Part shown: positions 1-9,798 of the stretch, piece by piece | How positions within the stretch are numbered: the first letter of the stretch is position 1 | How the letters are laid out: each line of letters starts with the position of its first letter | DNA from: Hanleya hanleyi | Taxonomy: Eukaryota > Mollusca > Polyplacophora > Lepidopleurida > Hanleyidae | Assembly (NCBI GenBank): GCA_036873755.1 | Contig: JAVTVY010025035.1 | Span: 52,111 to 116,110 of the forward strand | Direction: 5' to 3' | Length of the DNA stretch: 64,000 bases | The notes under the pieces: model-generated | What the model was told of the DNA's origin: nothing | The model's input: only the letters and a program-made list of their open reading frames with translations | Databases searched by the model: none | Position numbers and translations under genes: made by a program

Positions 1-1
1 A

Positions 2-319
2 TCGCCTAAGGGGATGCCAAAGGGGAAAAAATCAAAAACTCCTTCCCCAAAGTCAGTGGTCAAGACACCCTCTGAACCCTCAAAAAAACCTCTGAACTCG
101 ACGCCCTGTTCCCAAAAGAACAGGACTCCATCTCCGAAGCGCACTCCTAAAACTCAGACTCCCCGTCAGTTGGCCGATGTCATGAAATCTCCATATTCCG
201 GAGGGGAGAACATCACACTGAACGAAAAGAGCTCTCCATGTGATAGCGCTAGCTCATCTGGGGACTCGACCCCAACAAGTGGGTCACTCAGTGGACGAAA
301 ATCAGGATCTGGAAGAAAG
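2..319 (+). CDS. Ki-67/CDCA2-like chromosomal protein, internal exon (5' partial)
   Basis: The reading frame is open to the left edge of the window, so this is a continuing exon and the ATG at 14 need not be the start. It encodes a lysine-, serine- and proline-rich stretch with repeated TPSPK-type sites and ends at a good donor (AAG|GTAACA) at 319 in phase 0. The next exon that fits in phase and composition is 8945-9098. The protein is probably a mitotic chromosome or nucleolar scaffold of the Ki-67/Repo-Man type, judged from the downstream PP1-docking region. An N-terminal FHA domain, as in vertebrate Ki-67, would lie upstream of the window and cannot be checked. Exon linkage is inferred from matching phase, not from a transcript. 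Confidence 0.75.
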
Positions 320-383
320 GTAACATTCAGAAAATATTTCTTGCATGATATTTTGCGTTTTCATCTATTTTGCAATTACTTGT

Positions 384-493
384 AATGATACACAACCCAC
401 TCACCGGTTCTCGTTAGATCACCGAAGTTGAGCAATGCTGAGCACGGTCAATACTCAGATGGGTGACCAGGTAATGGCTGGGTTGGTCAGTGT
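384..493 (+). repeat. 5S rRNA-like sequence (5S-derived SINE head or pseudogene)
   Basis: This stretch can be followed along the 5S rRNA consensus, including the TCTCGTTAGATCACCGAAG region, an AGTTGAGCAATG box-A-like segment and the GGATGGGTGACC-like box C (here CAGATGGGTGACC). It is diverged and lacks the clean terminal stem of a functional 5S gene. The following 100 bp (494-590) look like a SINE body, so it is most likely a 5S-derived SINE. It lies in intron 1 of the Ki-67-like gene. Confidence 0.6.
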
Positions 494-790
494 CCAGGAT
501 TATAGGAACTCCAGGCACTCTTGGTCCTGGCACATGCAGGCACTGTCGTGATCCGACTGATCGGCAAAACTCATTTCCGTCAGACCATCTTGGCGTTATT
601 TACACATTTATTATTTTCGTTATTAAAGGTTATACAAAATGGTCTCAAAATCTGCTACTTTTTTGTGCTAAATTGTTGTAGAGGTGATTATATAGACATG
701 TTTTACATTTTTGTATGTTTTCAAACTGCCCAAGGTTGGAAATAGCAGCAGTAAAGTGAGACAATTTCATGCCCCTTTCAAAACGGCGAA

Positions 791-993
791 AGCTGTGACC
801 GCTTGACCTGTGACGTCACAACCTGATTACGATTTTGCTCAAATGCCTGTTGTGACGTCAAAATGTCAGCGACATCACGCTAGAACTCCCACAGTTGGAT
901 GAATCTTTCGTAACAACGCCCGACGTCATAGACTATGACGTTTGCGGCGCAATCGTAATCAGGTTGTGACGTCATGCACCAGAGGTCACGGCT
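791..993. repeat. Palindromic MITE-like element with TGACGTCA sites
   Basis: Arms at 791-836 and 946-993 are inverted copies of each other (GTGACGTCACAACCTGATTA on one side, its complement on the other), with about 110 bp between them. TGACGTCA occurs at 811-818, 853-860 and 967-974, and CGACGTCA at 921-928. No coding potential and no clear TSD were found. Confidence 0.6.
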
Positions 994-2018
994 CCAATAC
1001 GTTTCCCCCACATGTGTGCTATTCGTGTCCTAAAACCCCCTTCGACGACATTATTCAAGAAAAAAATACTCATTTGTTGTTTGGAACACTACTGGGTATG
1101 TTTTAATGCAAAGTAGTATAGAGTCATTTGGTATAACCTTTAAAGAACTTTTATAAAGCTATTTTAATATCATTAAAATAGTTTATCTTTTTTTATAAAA
1201 TAATGAACCAAAATAATTGTAAATATCTTCGACTTCCACAATCTGATTATTTCAAAGACGAATTAAAAAATTTTCTTACCGTACAGATAATAAACTTGAA
1301 AAGACTGTTACCATACCACTTTGGGGGATAGCGGAGCTTCCCGAGTGACGCAATCCGAAGTTTCTGGGCATGCACACTCGGTCACTTCTTTAACAACCAC
1401 TCAGAGTAAAATGGCGACTGTTTGATTGCTTCAACTGTTTTAAGCGTGAAAGAAACAATGAATCATGCCTATGCACAATTTTTGTATCATTTGAACACAC
1501 CAAGTTGTCAAGGTAATAGTAGAAACAACTCGTTTATGTAGAAACAAAATAAAACTACAGTGTTACGCTCCAGAGCGCCACTTTGATGGCGTACAGCCAA
1601 CCATTTGGCTAGCAAATGTTTATGGCCAATTTTCTCTAAAACCAGTTTTCCGGCCGATATTGTTTGCCGCTATCTATTTATGGATCTTCAAGAAATATAT
1701 GAACACACATTATTGAATGGTTTTCAGTGGTAAATTATGTTATGCGGGAATCTTCTGCAGCAAATTTTTCAGTGAAAATTATTGCCAACTTTGTAGAACT
1801 TTGTGTAAATCTATGAGTATCACCATAATACCATATAAAAATGTTCTAATGTGCATACACACTCAGTATTAAAATATAAATGTTTGGTGCAATAAAAATC
1901 AAAACATCAGTTAAACGATTTTTCTTCGTAACCTTTATTGAAAATGTCCTACATGCTGCTGGTGTGGTTCTAGTCATGTGCCCACCCTAAAAATTTGCAT
2001 ACAATCTTATTTCACCTG
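994..2018. other. Intronic AT-rich DNA, no recognisable feature
   Basis: No ORF of note, repeat or RNA gene was seen here. It is part of intron 1 of the Ki-67-like gene. Confidence 0.5.
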
Positions 2019-2023
2019 CAGTA

Positions 2024-2984
2024 CAGGGGTCACAATTTTTTTTTTCAGTTGGCCGGCATTTGGCGAAGGCTAAAAATTTACTTGCCACATTGGTGACCTG
2101 ATGTTTTATTCACTCGCCAATCCAGAACGACCTTTCCATGTAATAAAATGACAGACGATTCAGTGTCTTTAACAACATGATAATCCAGTGTTAGTTTGAG
2201 AAAAGTTTGAAAAAGAGAAAAAAAAAAACATGTGGCAGAGTACCCTCAAAATTTTGCGCGAATGAAACAATCATTCGTGTGTCGGTTTCGCAAATCCGAA
2301 ATGGCCAGAACGAAAAGTCGGTCAGATGAAACCAAAGTTCCAAACTCTTCTCTGCAATTTTTTACCACATGACGTGTGTCTTTTAGCATACCAAATTACT
2401 GAGCTGGTGTAACTTGACTACAATTGTTTTAGAGGAGACACAAAAGTCAAAACGCACATGTCTTTGCACTGGAATGGGGCGGACCGTTTGAACTCCTGAC
2501 CTTGAACTTGCAAATTCCCACCAAGTTTGTTTCATAGAATTTGTTTACGGTAAGGTCTACTACGATGATTTCATTGACTGAGAACTGAAAAGTCAGCGGG
2601 TCGTGAATTGACTTTTCTTAGGCGAGCACGTGATCTTATTGTGTCACGCCAAATGAGGAATCGTCCATGCCTAGCCTGCACATGGTTTCAAGTGCGCGGA
2701 TATTACATCAGACCACGTGGGCTCTATGAATAGACTAGGCTTTCCTCATCTGTGTATCGTCGGCATTATTCTGTGCTGTACATTTTCGGCCTGATCGGAT
2801 TTTGCTGCCTGATCAACTAAACACAAAATTACTTTGGCAAATAAACACTTCATGAACCAAAAATTCACTCGCCACTTTGGCGATTATTTAAGCGACACAT
2901 TGGTGAGTAACTGAACAATTCAGTCGCCATTTGTCATTTTTTAGTCGCCATTTGCGAGTTGTCGACCGGGTTTTGTGAGCACTG
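2024..2984. mobile_element. Non-autonomous hAT element (5-bp TSD CAGTA)
   Basis: The left end is CAGGGGTCACAA and the right end, read on the opposite strand, is CAGTGCTCACAA, so the terminal inverted repeats match at most of the first 12 positions. The 961-bp element is flanked by a perfect 5-bp duplication CAGTA (2019-2023 and 2985-2989). Subterminal copies of TTTGGCGA/CGCCATTTG occur at both ends. No transposase ORF is present, so it is a MITE-like derivative. The right end resembles that of the hAT-A element ending at 29144. Confidence 0.8.
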
Positions 2985-3084
2985 CAGTACACCCACTTTC
3001 CAATTACTCACCTTCACACGAACTCCCTGCATGTGAAGTGCAATTGAATGTGAAAATCCATTTTGTTTTGTGCCTGTTTACTTA

Positions 3085-3360
3085 TGTAACGTTAGCAACA
3101 GAGTAACGTTAGCAATACAACTGAGTATGATTTACGTAAATTTTGTTGCAAATATGGATCTTTCTTATGTTTACTTGGCATAACTGACAAAGCAGCAGAC
3201 TTGGTTGATAATAGCAGATGGCAATATTTATTTTTGTGGCTAATTCATAAGTTTATAAGGTGTCTGTCTGAATGTAACATTAGCACTGCCATGTTTATTG
3301 CTAACATTACACATGTCCGTCCACATATGTAAGGTTAGCAATGAATGACGTGGTAAAAAT
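3085..3360. repeat. Repeat with TAACGTTAGCAA and GTCCGTCCA motifs, left part
   Basis: TAACGTTAGCAA or one-base variants occur near 3087, 3105, 3277, 3299 (reverse) and 3331, together with TGTCCGTCCA near 3315. The same motif set recurs at 7500-7725 and 7876, on the other side of the 3999-7037 insertion. This suggests that one older element was split by that insertion. Its ends could not be fixed. Confidence 0.5.
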
Positions 3361-3398
3361 ATTGCATTTGCATTATCAATTTGCCTGAGTAGAATTTC

Positions 3399-3716
3399 AT
3401 GGACAAGATTTAAACTTGCATGGAATGTGGCCAGTGCCTCGTGGTTGTGCAGTGTAGAGTTTTTTCCAAGTTTCGATCATATTTTCAAGAGTTAAGACCC
3501 TTTTTCTGAAATCTCCGTGAATGGGACTTGTCCGGGCTGGATCTTGGTTAATATTGTATGGACAAGTATGAAATTTGCATGATATGTGGTCAGTGCCCCA
3601 TAGTTGTGCAACGTGAAGTTTCTCCGCGTTTCGCGTATATTTTCAAGAGTTATGGCCCTTTGTTCATCAAACCTAAGTGAATGGGATATATATATTTATC
3701 CAGGCTGGATCTCAGT
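3399..3716. repeat. Diverged tandem dimer, about 159-bp unit
   Basis: Two units start with ATGGACAAG at 3399 and 3558. They share the series TTGCATGG/AATGTGG, CAGTGCC, TTGTGCA, ATTTTCAAGAGTTA and GTGAATGGGA. This is a Helitron-like or satellite type of repeat common in molluscan genomes. It is non-coding. Confidence 0.6.
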
Positions 3717-3975
3717 CCATAATCGACTGCCCCGTGGGAATTTCGGGGATTGACTGGGATGTCATTGTGCACACCGCCGGTCATGGTAAGAATAAGCCTC
3801 GGCTCCTCAGAAAGCTTGTCGTAAGAGGCGACTAACTGAGGCACCCGTAGGGTTCACGGGTGTGAAAAGAAAGGAATAGGACCCCACCCGTGTGGTTCCC
3901 GGGTGTGAAAAGGAATAGGACCCAACGTCATGATATGACTGAAATATAGTTGAAAATCATATTCACTCACCCCGA
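3717..3975 (+). repeat. SINE-like repeat with GAGGCGACTAAC core
   Basis: The element contains CTTGTCGTAAGAGGCGACTA and ends in a TATGACTGAAATATAGTTGA-type segment followed by a CACTCACC tail. From family knowledge this resembles molluscan V-SINE-type sequences. The - strand ORF across it (3650-3844) is a by-product of the repeat. TSDs were not resolved. Confidence 0.5.
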
Positions 3976-4935
3976 TTTGGACTGGCAGAATGGCTATATG
4001 GGTGTTTCTTTGCTAAGGTGCTACCATTTAATGGTAAATGCAAGCCCTATTTCCATCAGATTTTTGTGTTATAAATTTTGAGGAGAGAACAATAAATATG
4101 GTTTCACAACTTGCTTTGACAGCTGTTCAGATACATTCTATAATCGGAAGGCAGTTGTGAAAGTTAATTACTAAAAAAGATTAAAATCTAATCATAATGG
4201 GCTGTTTTCTTGCATTTTGAGTGTGACATGCTTTTACCATACTACCTTTTGATTGTGTTATTTGCCATCAAACATTCACTTAAATAAATGTTTAGTGGTG
4301 ATCACACAAATTGATACCAAAACTATGTTTCTATGTACAATTTAATGTTCAAATCAACTCATTTATCGAAAAAATAGGATTTCTTTAATATTTCTGGTTG
4401 GACTAACATTGTCTGTCCTCTCTGGCCATGGCATCTTTATGCTGGAAAACTGTTGAACCAGATGGACAAATTACTACCAATTTCATCAAAATGTTGATGA
4501 TGCTTGTACTTGTAACTGAAGTGAGTCAAATTTGATCTACCTTACTTGGGTTGAAGAAAAAATACATTTTAATAATCAAGTTAATATTGTCTGTCCTATG
4601 TTCGTCCAACCACAAAGTGGTCTAATTCTCCAAATATTGCATGGCTCAATAATGACAATGTGTTCAATCCATCTGCCTTTGTCCATTGACATCACTTATG
4701 GGTGATACTTTGTTAATGTTAACCTGAGAACTCAGACTTAAAAATAAGTGTGTCTGTCCGTGTGTTGGACGAACCAAATTTGTGTTGCAGGTGACACCCG
4801 AAGCTCAGATAAAACAGTGTTCAAGCTGTTGAGAGACAAATTAACTTATCATCTGGCATTCATGAACATGAATTTTGTCATTTGCAAAATCATTTACAAA
4901 CGTTACCAATCTTTTGTCGATCGCCAATTTATGTT

Positions 4936-5035
4936 GGTTGGACTAACAGAAGACAGACATGTTGGACTAACATAAGACAGACATGTTGACTAACATAAGA
5001 CAGACATGTTGGACTAACATAAGACAACTTTTGTT
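4936..5035 (+). repeat. Tandem array of a 24-bp transposon motif
   Basis: About four consecutive copies of a 24-bp unit beginning TTGGACTAACATAAGACAGA lie inside inverted-repeat element copy A. Copy B has the equivalent array at 30547-30650. They may be transposase-binding iterations; this is inference from position and repetition. Confidence 0.7.
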
Positions 5036-5193
5036 GAACCAGGGGAATAGATGGATTTCCTTTATCATTCTCAGTGGCAAATCTCATTTAACAACTTTAT
5101 ATGAATTATTATCTAGCTGAAAATATTCTGAGGCATTCATATAGGATGCAATTCCCATTATAATGCTGTTTGTCCGACAATGTCTGTCTTATG

Positions 5194-6464
5194 CAGTCAT
5201 TCGCTTTTGAGGCGCGCGATCGCTCGCGCGCACCATCGCTCGCCTAGTTTCATTTCAAGGCGCGCGATTGATCGCACACCTAGAGAAATCCTGCCCCCCA
5301 AAAACCCAATGCGTATTTTTTGAAAATACAAGTTGATAGTTCATTACGCATCATGAAACGAAAATAGGAACTCTTCTGTGTTCGGCGGTACATTCCTTGA
5401 CTTTGGGGAAATACAAAATAGTAATCCTAGCAGCGAAGTCGGAGAGTCCGATCGTCGCTTTGATGTGATGTTTGAAGTATATGTTGAATATATCACCAAC
5501 GATTATTCAAATATATTGTTTTCGAAAGCGCTAATATATATTCATGAATATATCCTTCTGTTCGATAAAACCTAGCGGCGAAATCATAGCTGAATCAGAA
5601 AGATTATTCCGTACTAAGATCCGAGTAAATTTTCGTTATACCTGCTGGTGTTAGCAGCCGCCATGTTTTGATTTGCGTGCGTTGCAATGAAATATTGAAT
5701 TTGAATTGAAGTTTATTCTCAGAACCAAGCATATAATGGTATGAGAATCTAATACAATACAATCATAATCATATGGCGACTGTCTCAGAATCAAAACAGT
5801 TTGGAGAAAACAGCAGATAAGAGTACAACAGATCAGATTAGAATGATATGTAATCCAAATAAAACGGAACTATAATAATCACGAAATGAACTTTTAATAC
5901 ACGGTTTGAAACAAACGTCACGATCGAAAGAATTGCTTTGAGGTATTCATTTTGCACAAGTTTTGATTTGATCTTATTATCAGACTTGGTATTCAAAAGC
6001 AAGTTGTCGTCCAAAGAAAATCACTTCATATCTGACGTTCCGTTGGGAAAATGCTGTATCAAATGAACATAATGATATCGAAAAGCTCTGTAAAGTTTTG
6101 CTGCTGTGGAATTTATTTGTCATAATAGCACAAAGCATGACTGGACAGACAGTGTAGACAATGGGGCACATGTCTCTTGTATATATAACTTCAGATAATT
6201 GCAATTGGGATTTCCATGAACTTGAAAAAAAAAAAAAATTAAATGAGGACAAAAAGGTAAGGGAGAATTTGCAGATTTATTTGCTGGAAATGGCCCAGAA
6301 TGCATCTCCAGCAATCTAAGACCTCTGGGCTTACGAGGCTTAGGCGGCCCCTGGACCCCGGCCTGAAGTGCTAGGATAGTAATTTCAGGAGTGTGATCAC
6401 TCGCCTAAGACATTTTAGGAGTGTGATTTATAGCACTCCTCTCATTTACAGAAACGAAAGACTG
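5194..6464. mobile_element. Non-autonomous hAT element (6-bp TSD CTTATG) nested in copy A
   Basis: The left end CAGTCATTCGCTTTTG and the right end, read on the other strand, CAGTCTTTCGTTTCTG form terminal inverted repeats. A perfect 6-bp duplication CTTATG (5188-5193, 6465-6470) flanks the 1271-bp element. Removing it restores an uninterrupted copy of the TGTCTGTCTTATGTTAGTCC motif, as expected from copy B. No transposase was found. A - strand LINE-like tail may lie near 5692-5760. Confidence 0.82.
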
Positions 6465-7037
6465 CTTATGTTAGTCCAACATGTCTGTCTTCTGTTAGTC
6501 CAACACTATTTGGCAGATTAAACGTTTGTGAGTAACAATTACAGACTTGAACACAGTTTTCTTAAGTATTTACTTATTTTTCCACATCTAGCTACCTTTT
6601 AGAATCAATTCATGCTGGAATAGAGGGAATTAGACATTTTATGGCCACTTTCCTGTCTCCGTTTGTCCGACACATTATTTTATGCTGGAAATAATTATGA
6701 TTTAAAGGAGCATTCATAGTTAAATGATATATTTATTTCTAAGACTTGAGAAACTTTTGGGCTAGGAAAGCAATGACCAATAAATATGTTTGGGAATCAT
6801 AGAGAAAATGCATAAAACTTCATTTTTGTCTGTCTTCGTTCGTCCAACACCAAGTTCAACATGCATGATAAAACTAGATTATTTCTTTTAAATCGGGTGA
6901 GGCATTATCTTTAAACAAATTTATTGATGAACCTCAACAATCAGTTAATCTATAGAAAAGAAATATTTTGTGAAAAAAGTGGGTTGATATTTTGTCATGG
7001 ATGTAAAAACGGTAACACCTAATCAAAGAAACACCCA

Positions 7038-7945
7038 TATATGTTATTCTACATTCAAAAGCAGACCACATAGGTCCCAAAGTATGAAAATGCCCCCAAA
7101 AGGGTGAACTGGGTGCAAAATTCAAAGTTCACGGATCGCTTCATAATTTCCCCACAATATACTCCAAGGAATGTAGTCTCATAACCAGGTCACATTTTCG
7201 GATTTGGCGAAAGCCCTGGCAACCATCTTAAATATAAACATTGTATTATCACTTGCTGCTCGATACTTGGAATATGTATTATCCGAGGCATGGCGAAAAA
7301 AGTGACTGAAACCGCCTCCATCGACCAGAACAGAACAATGGCGGTGCAGTGTTGGATTAAAGCAGAAGGGTGGGGGGCATACAATTGAGCAATCTCTGAT
7401 TGCTTCCTTCCTGTGTTCATGTACATGTAGATAACAGAGCTTAGAAATAATGTGATCTTCATCATGGTAAATTCTGGAAGTCTGTGAAAAATCTTTGGAA
7501 TAGTCCACAAAGTCTGTCCAAATGTAATGTTTAGCAACAGTAATATTCCATTTTAATAACCCGTGGGTTGATTAACAGGAATTTAACATGCTCAGAAGAA
7601 ATTTCCTCCTGCTTTCTTTCCAAAAGCATCTAGTTTGTGACAAGCATCTTTTCCATAGCAAAAAATGAAATGTTTATGATGCTAACGTTACAGAATGTCC
7701 GTCCATAATATAACGTTAGCAACCATGATAAATTTAACTTTTACTCGGAAAAACTATGCACCATCTACATAAAATACTTTGAATAGTTTCAAAAAGTATT
7801 GTGGTAGCCCATAATTAATTTTCATTTTTGTGTGGTAAAAACTTCACTTATGCAAAAAAACTTTGGCAAAACTTGTGTCCGTCCATACCCATTCTTTGCA
7901 TTTGCTTTCCCACTATTCAGGATGATCATGGACTGCTGAAGTGTT
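7038..7945. repeat. Repeat with TAACGTTAGCAA and GTCCGTCCA motifs, right part
   Basis: Motif copies lie near 7511 (GTCTGTCCA with AATGTTTAGCAA), 7680-7725 (GCTAACGTTAC, TGTCCGTCCA, TAACGTTAGCAA) and 7876 (TGTCCGTCCA). This region looks like the continuation of 3085-3360 after removal of the 3999-7037 insertion. There is no convincing ORF. Confidence 0.45.
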
Positions 7946-7950
7946 CATTG

Positions 7951-8300
7951 TCCCCTGACGCCCGGAGGGCTAAAGGGGGACTATAGTATTGTGCGACTTT
8001 GTTTCCGGACAATAACTCCTGAAAAACGGATTCTTTTCAAATTTAGTTTGTGGGTACCCCGCCTCAAGATCTCGCTTGGGATTGTTTTTCGCACCGATCC
8101 ACCTATAGCAGGGCATGAATTTACCATAAAACTTTACCAGACCATCGGGCTGGTATATTTCATTATACAAAGGTGAAATTCATTAATTATAACCAGCCAG
8201 TCGGACAATAACTCCTGAAAAACTGAACAGATTCTTTGTAAATTTTGTATGAGGGCACTTCGCCTCAACATCTTACTTGAAGTCCTCGGGTTTTCATTCA
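7951..8300. repeat. Helitron-like repeat with 5' hairpin and short tandem units
   Basis: A C/G-rich imperfect hairpin (7951-7980, CCCCTGACGCCC and GGAGGGCTAAAGGGG) is followed by two copies of GGACAATAACTCCTGAAAAA (near 8009 and 8203), each with a CTTCGCCTCAA/CCCGCCTCAAGAT segment. This architecture matches the other Helentron-like termini in the window. From 8300 to 8944 nothing further was recognised. Confidence 0.45.
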
Positions 8301-8944
8301 ATCATACTACATTGCATTAATAGACACATTAAGTTCCTGCTTAGTCAGAGCCGCAGAATAGAGCTCTTCTGCACTGATCTGCAGAGAAACTGTCTTACGG
8401 AAGGGGCACAACAAAATCTATTCTAGATTTTCTCACAACGTACCAATTATCGCAAAATCAGACTTTAAACCATTCAACACATAAAATAGTCATTGTTTAT
8501 TTTTCAGTGTTGATGACCACGTTTTGGCCCCCATTATACTGAAATCTGTCACCTGGTATTTGTGAAATGAAAGATGAAGTATTATTTTTTTGTCAAATTT
8601 ATTATATTTTTGCCATTTTCGCCACCAATTACGGTGTAGCATTGGTACTAAAGTATAATCAACTAGTCCTAGAGTTTTGGTTGGACCTTCCTGAAACTTT
8701 TCTAGCTTGTTAAACAAGCTTCGAAGATTTCTGCACCTGCTATTTGTGAGATGAAATTGGTTCTTTTGGTCATTTTTTTTTACGTTTTGAAGTTATGCTG
8801 CATTGACTGATGCGCTGATGCATTGACCGAAAATAATAAAATGTATAAAAATGTCTTATCGACCTAGCCTGTAGTTGAACCTTGTTATCTCAAAGAAACC
8901 TATTATTATGGATGGTTTAAACTTTAACCTGTGCTTAATTTTAG

Positions 8945-9098
8945 TCACTCCCTCCAGCCAGCCCGAGAACTCCAGCGATGCCTAACTTAAAGCCTGGCCT
9001 GAATGCTCTAAGGCGACGATCAGAGCCCGTTTTGGAAGAAGATGAAAACCTGTTCACTCCCAGACCCAAATCTCGGGTGAAGACACTCTCCCCAAATG
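8945..9098 (+). CDS. Ki-67/CDCA2-like protein, internal exon
   Basis: The acceptor is TTTTAG at 8941-8944 and the donor is G|GTATGT after 9098. The frame enters in phase 0 (from 319) and leaves one base over, which joins to AT of the exon at 9799 to give Asp. It encodes 51 residues with SPRTP and FTPRPKSR segments, again S/T-P sites in a basic context. The acceptor, donor and phase all agree with the neighbouring exons, which makes this small exon convincing without a transcript. Confidence 0.75.
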
Positions 9099-9798
9099 GT
9101 ATGTACATGCTGTACATTGTTTAACCCATTGCTACTCAATGCTCGAAATAAGGGGTGTTTACTTGCACAAATGCATGTAGATTTTCTGCTGTGCATGAAG
9201 AATTCGGAGAATAGAAAATAATCAGTCCTCTCAGCCCTTATTTTACAGAGTTATGCCCCTTTTTGGGTGTAATAGTAATGATTTGTGATAAATGCTTGAA
9301 TGTAGCTGTTATATCTGCAGATTTAATGATATGCTCTAAAGAGGACAATTCTGGATGATAGTAAATTTAGCCATAACATGTTGCACAATCACTCACTATT
9401 TCTCAATTGCTTGGGGGAAGCCAAGGGGTTTTGTGAGTCTCGACCTCATGTTGAGATTTTCTCACTACCGTTTAATGGTAGTAAAATGTAACGTCTATGA
9501 ATCCCTATGCCATTGATAGAGTGAATTGTGACTTATTGAAAACCACCCCAAGTGGATGCAAAAATGCTTGAAATAGCGGACACAAACTTTGTGGTCCTGT
9601 GAACTTAATGATTAGGAAACCGGCAGAGAATCATTGACCAATGGGTCCTGTAAAAAGTCCACTGGCAGGACGAGAAAAATAAATTTACCACAAAACCATG
9701 AAAGATTGTGTTCTGCAAATAATAATGCATTTACAATACTCAATTTTTGTCCCACAGATATATTATGCTTTGAGACTTGTTTTTTCTATCATCTGCAG
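9099..9798. other. Intron between Ki-67-like exons
   Basis: AT-rich intronic sequence. A CTACCGTTTAATGGTAG-type palindrome near 9465 resembles the CTACCATTTAATGGTA palindrome at the end of the TA-TSD elements. Nothing else was recognised. Confidence 0.5.

Larger units (their letters stand above)
3999..7037. mobile_element. TA-TSD inverted-repeat DNA element, copy A (split by a hAT)
   Basis: It starts TGGGTGTTTCTTTG and ends CAAAGAAACACCCA, so it has terminal inverted repeats of about 28 bp (continuing CTAAGGTGCTACC), flanked by TA on both sides. A second copy at 29594-31389 is nearly collinear over its whole 1.8 kb, which fixes the ends. Copy A is longer only because a hAT element (5194-6464) sits inside it. 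It has no transposase-like ORF. The interior carries many copies, in both orientations, of a motif close to TTGGACTAACATAAGACAGA. The superfamily is uncertain; a TA duplication fits Tc1/mariner-like or related groups. Confidence 0.8.

Noticed and set aside
384..493. Functional 5S rRNA gene
   Set aside because: Too diverged, no closing terminal stem and no T-run terminator at the expected place.
3650..3844. 64-aa - strand ORF
   Set aside because: Lies over a SINE-like repeat; such frames arise from the repeat itself.
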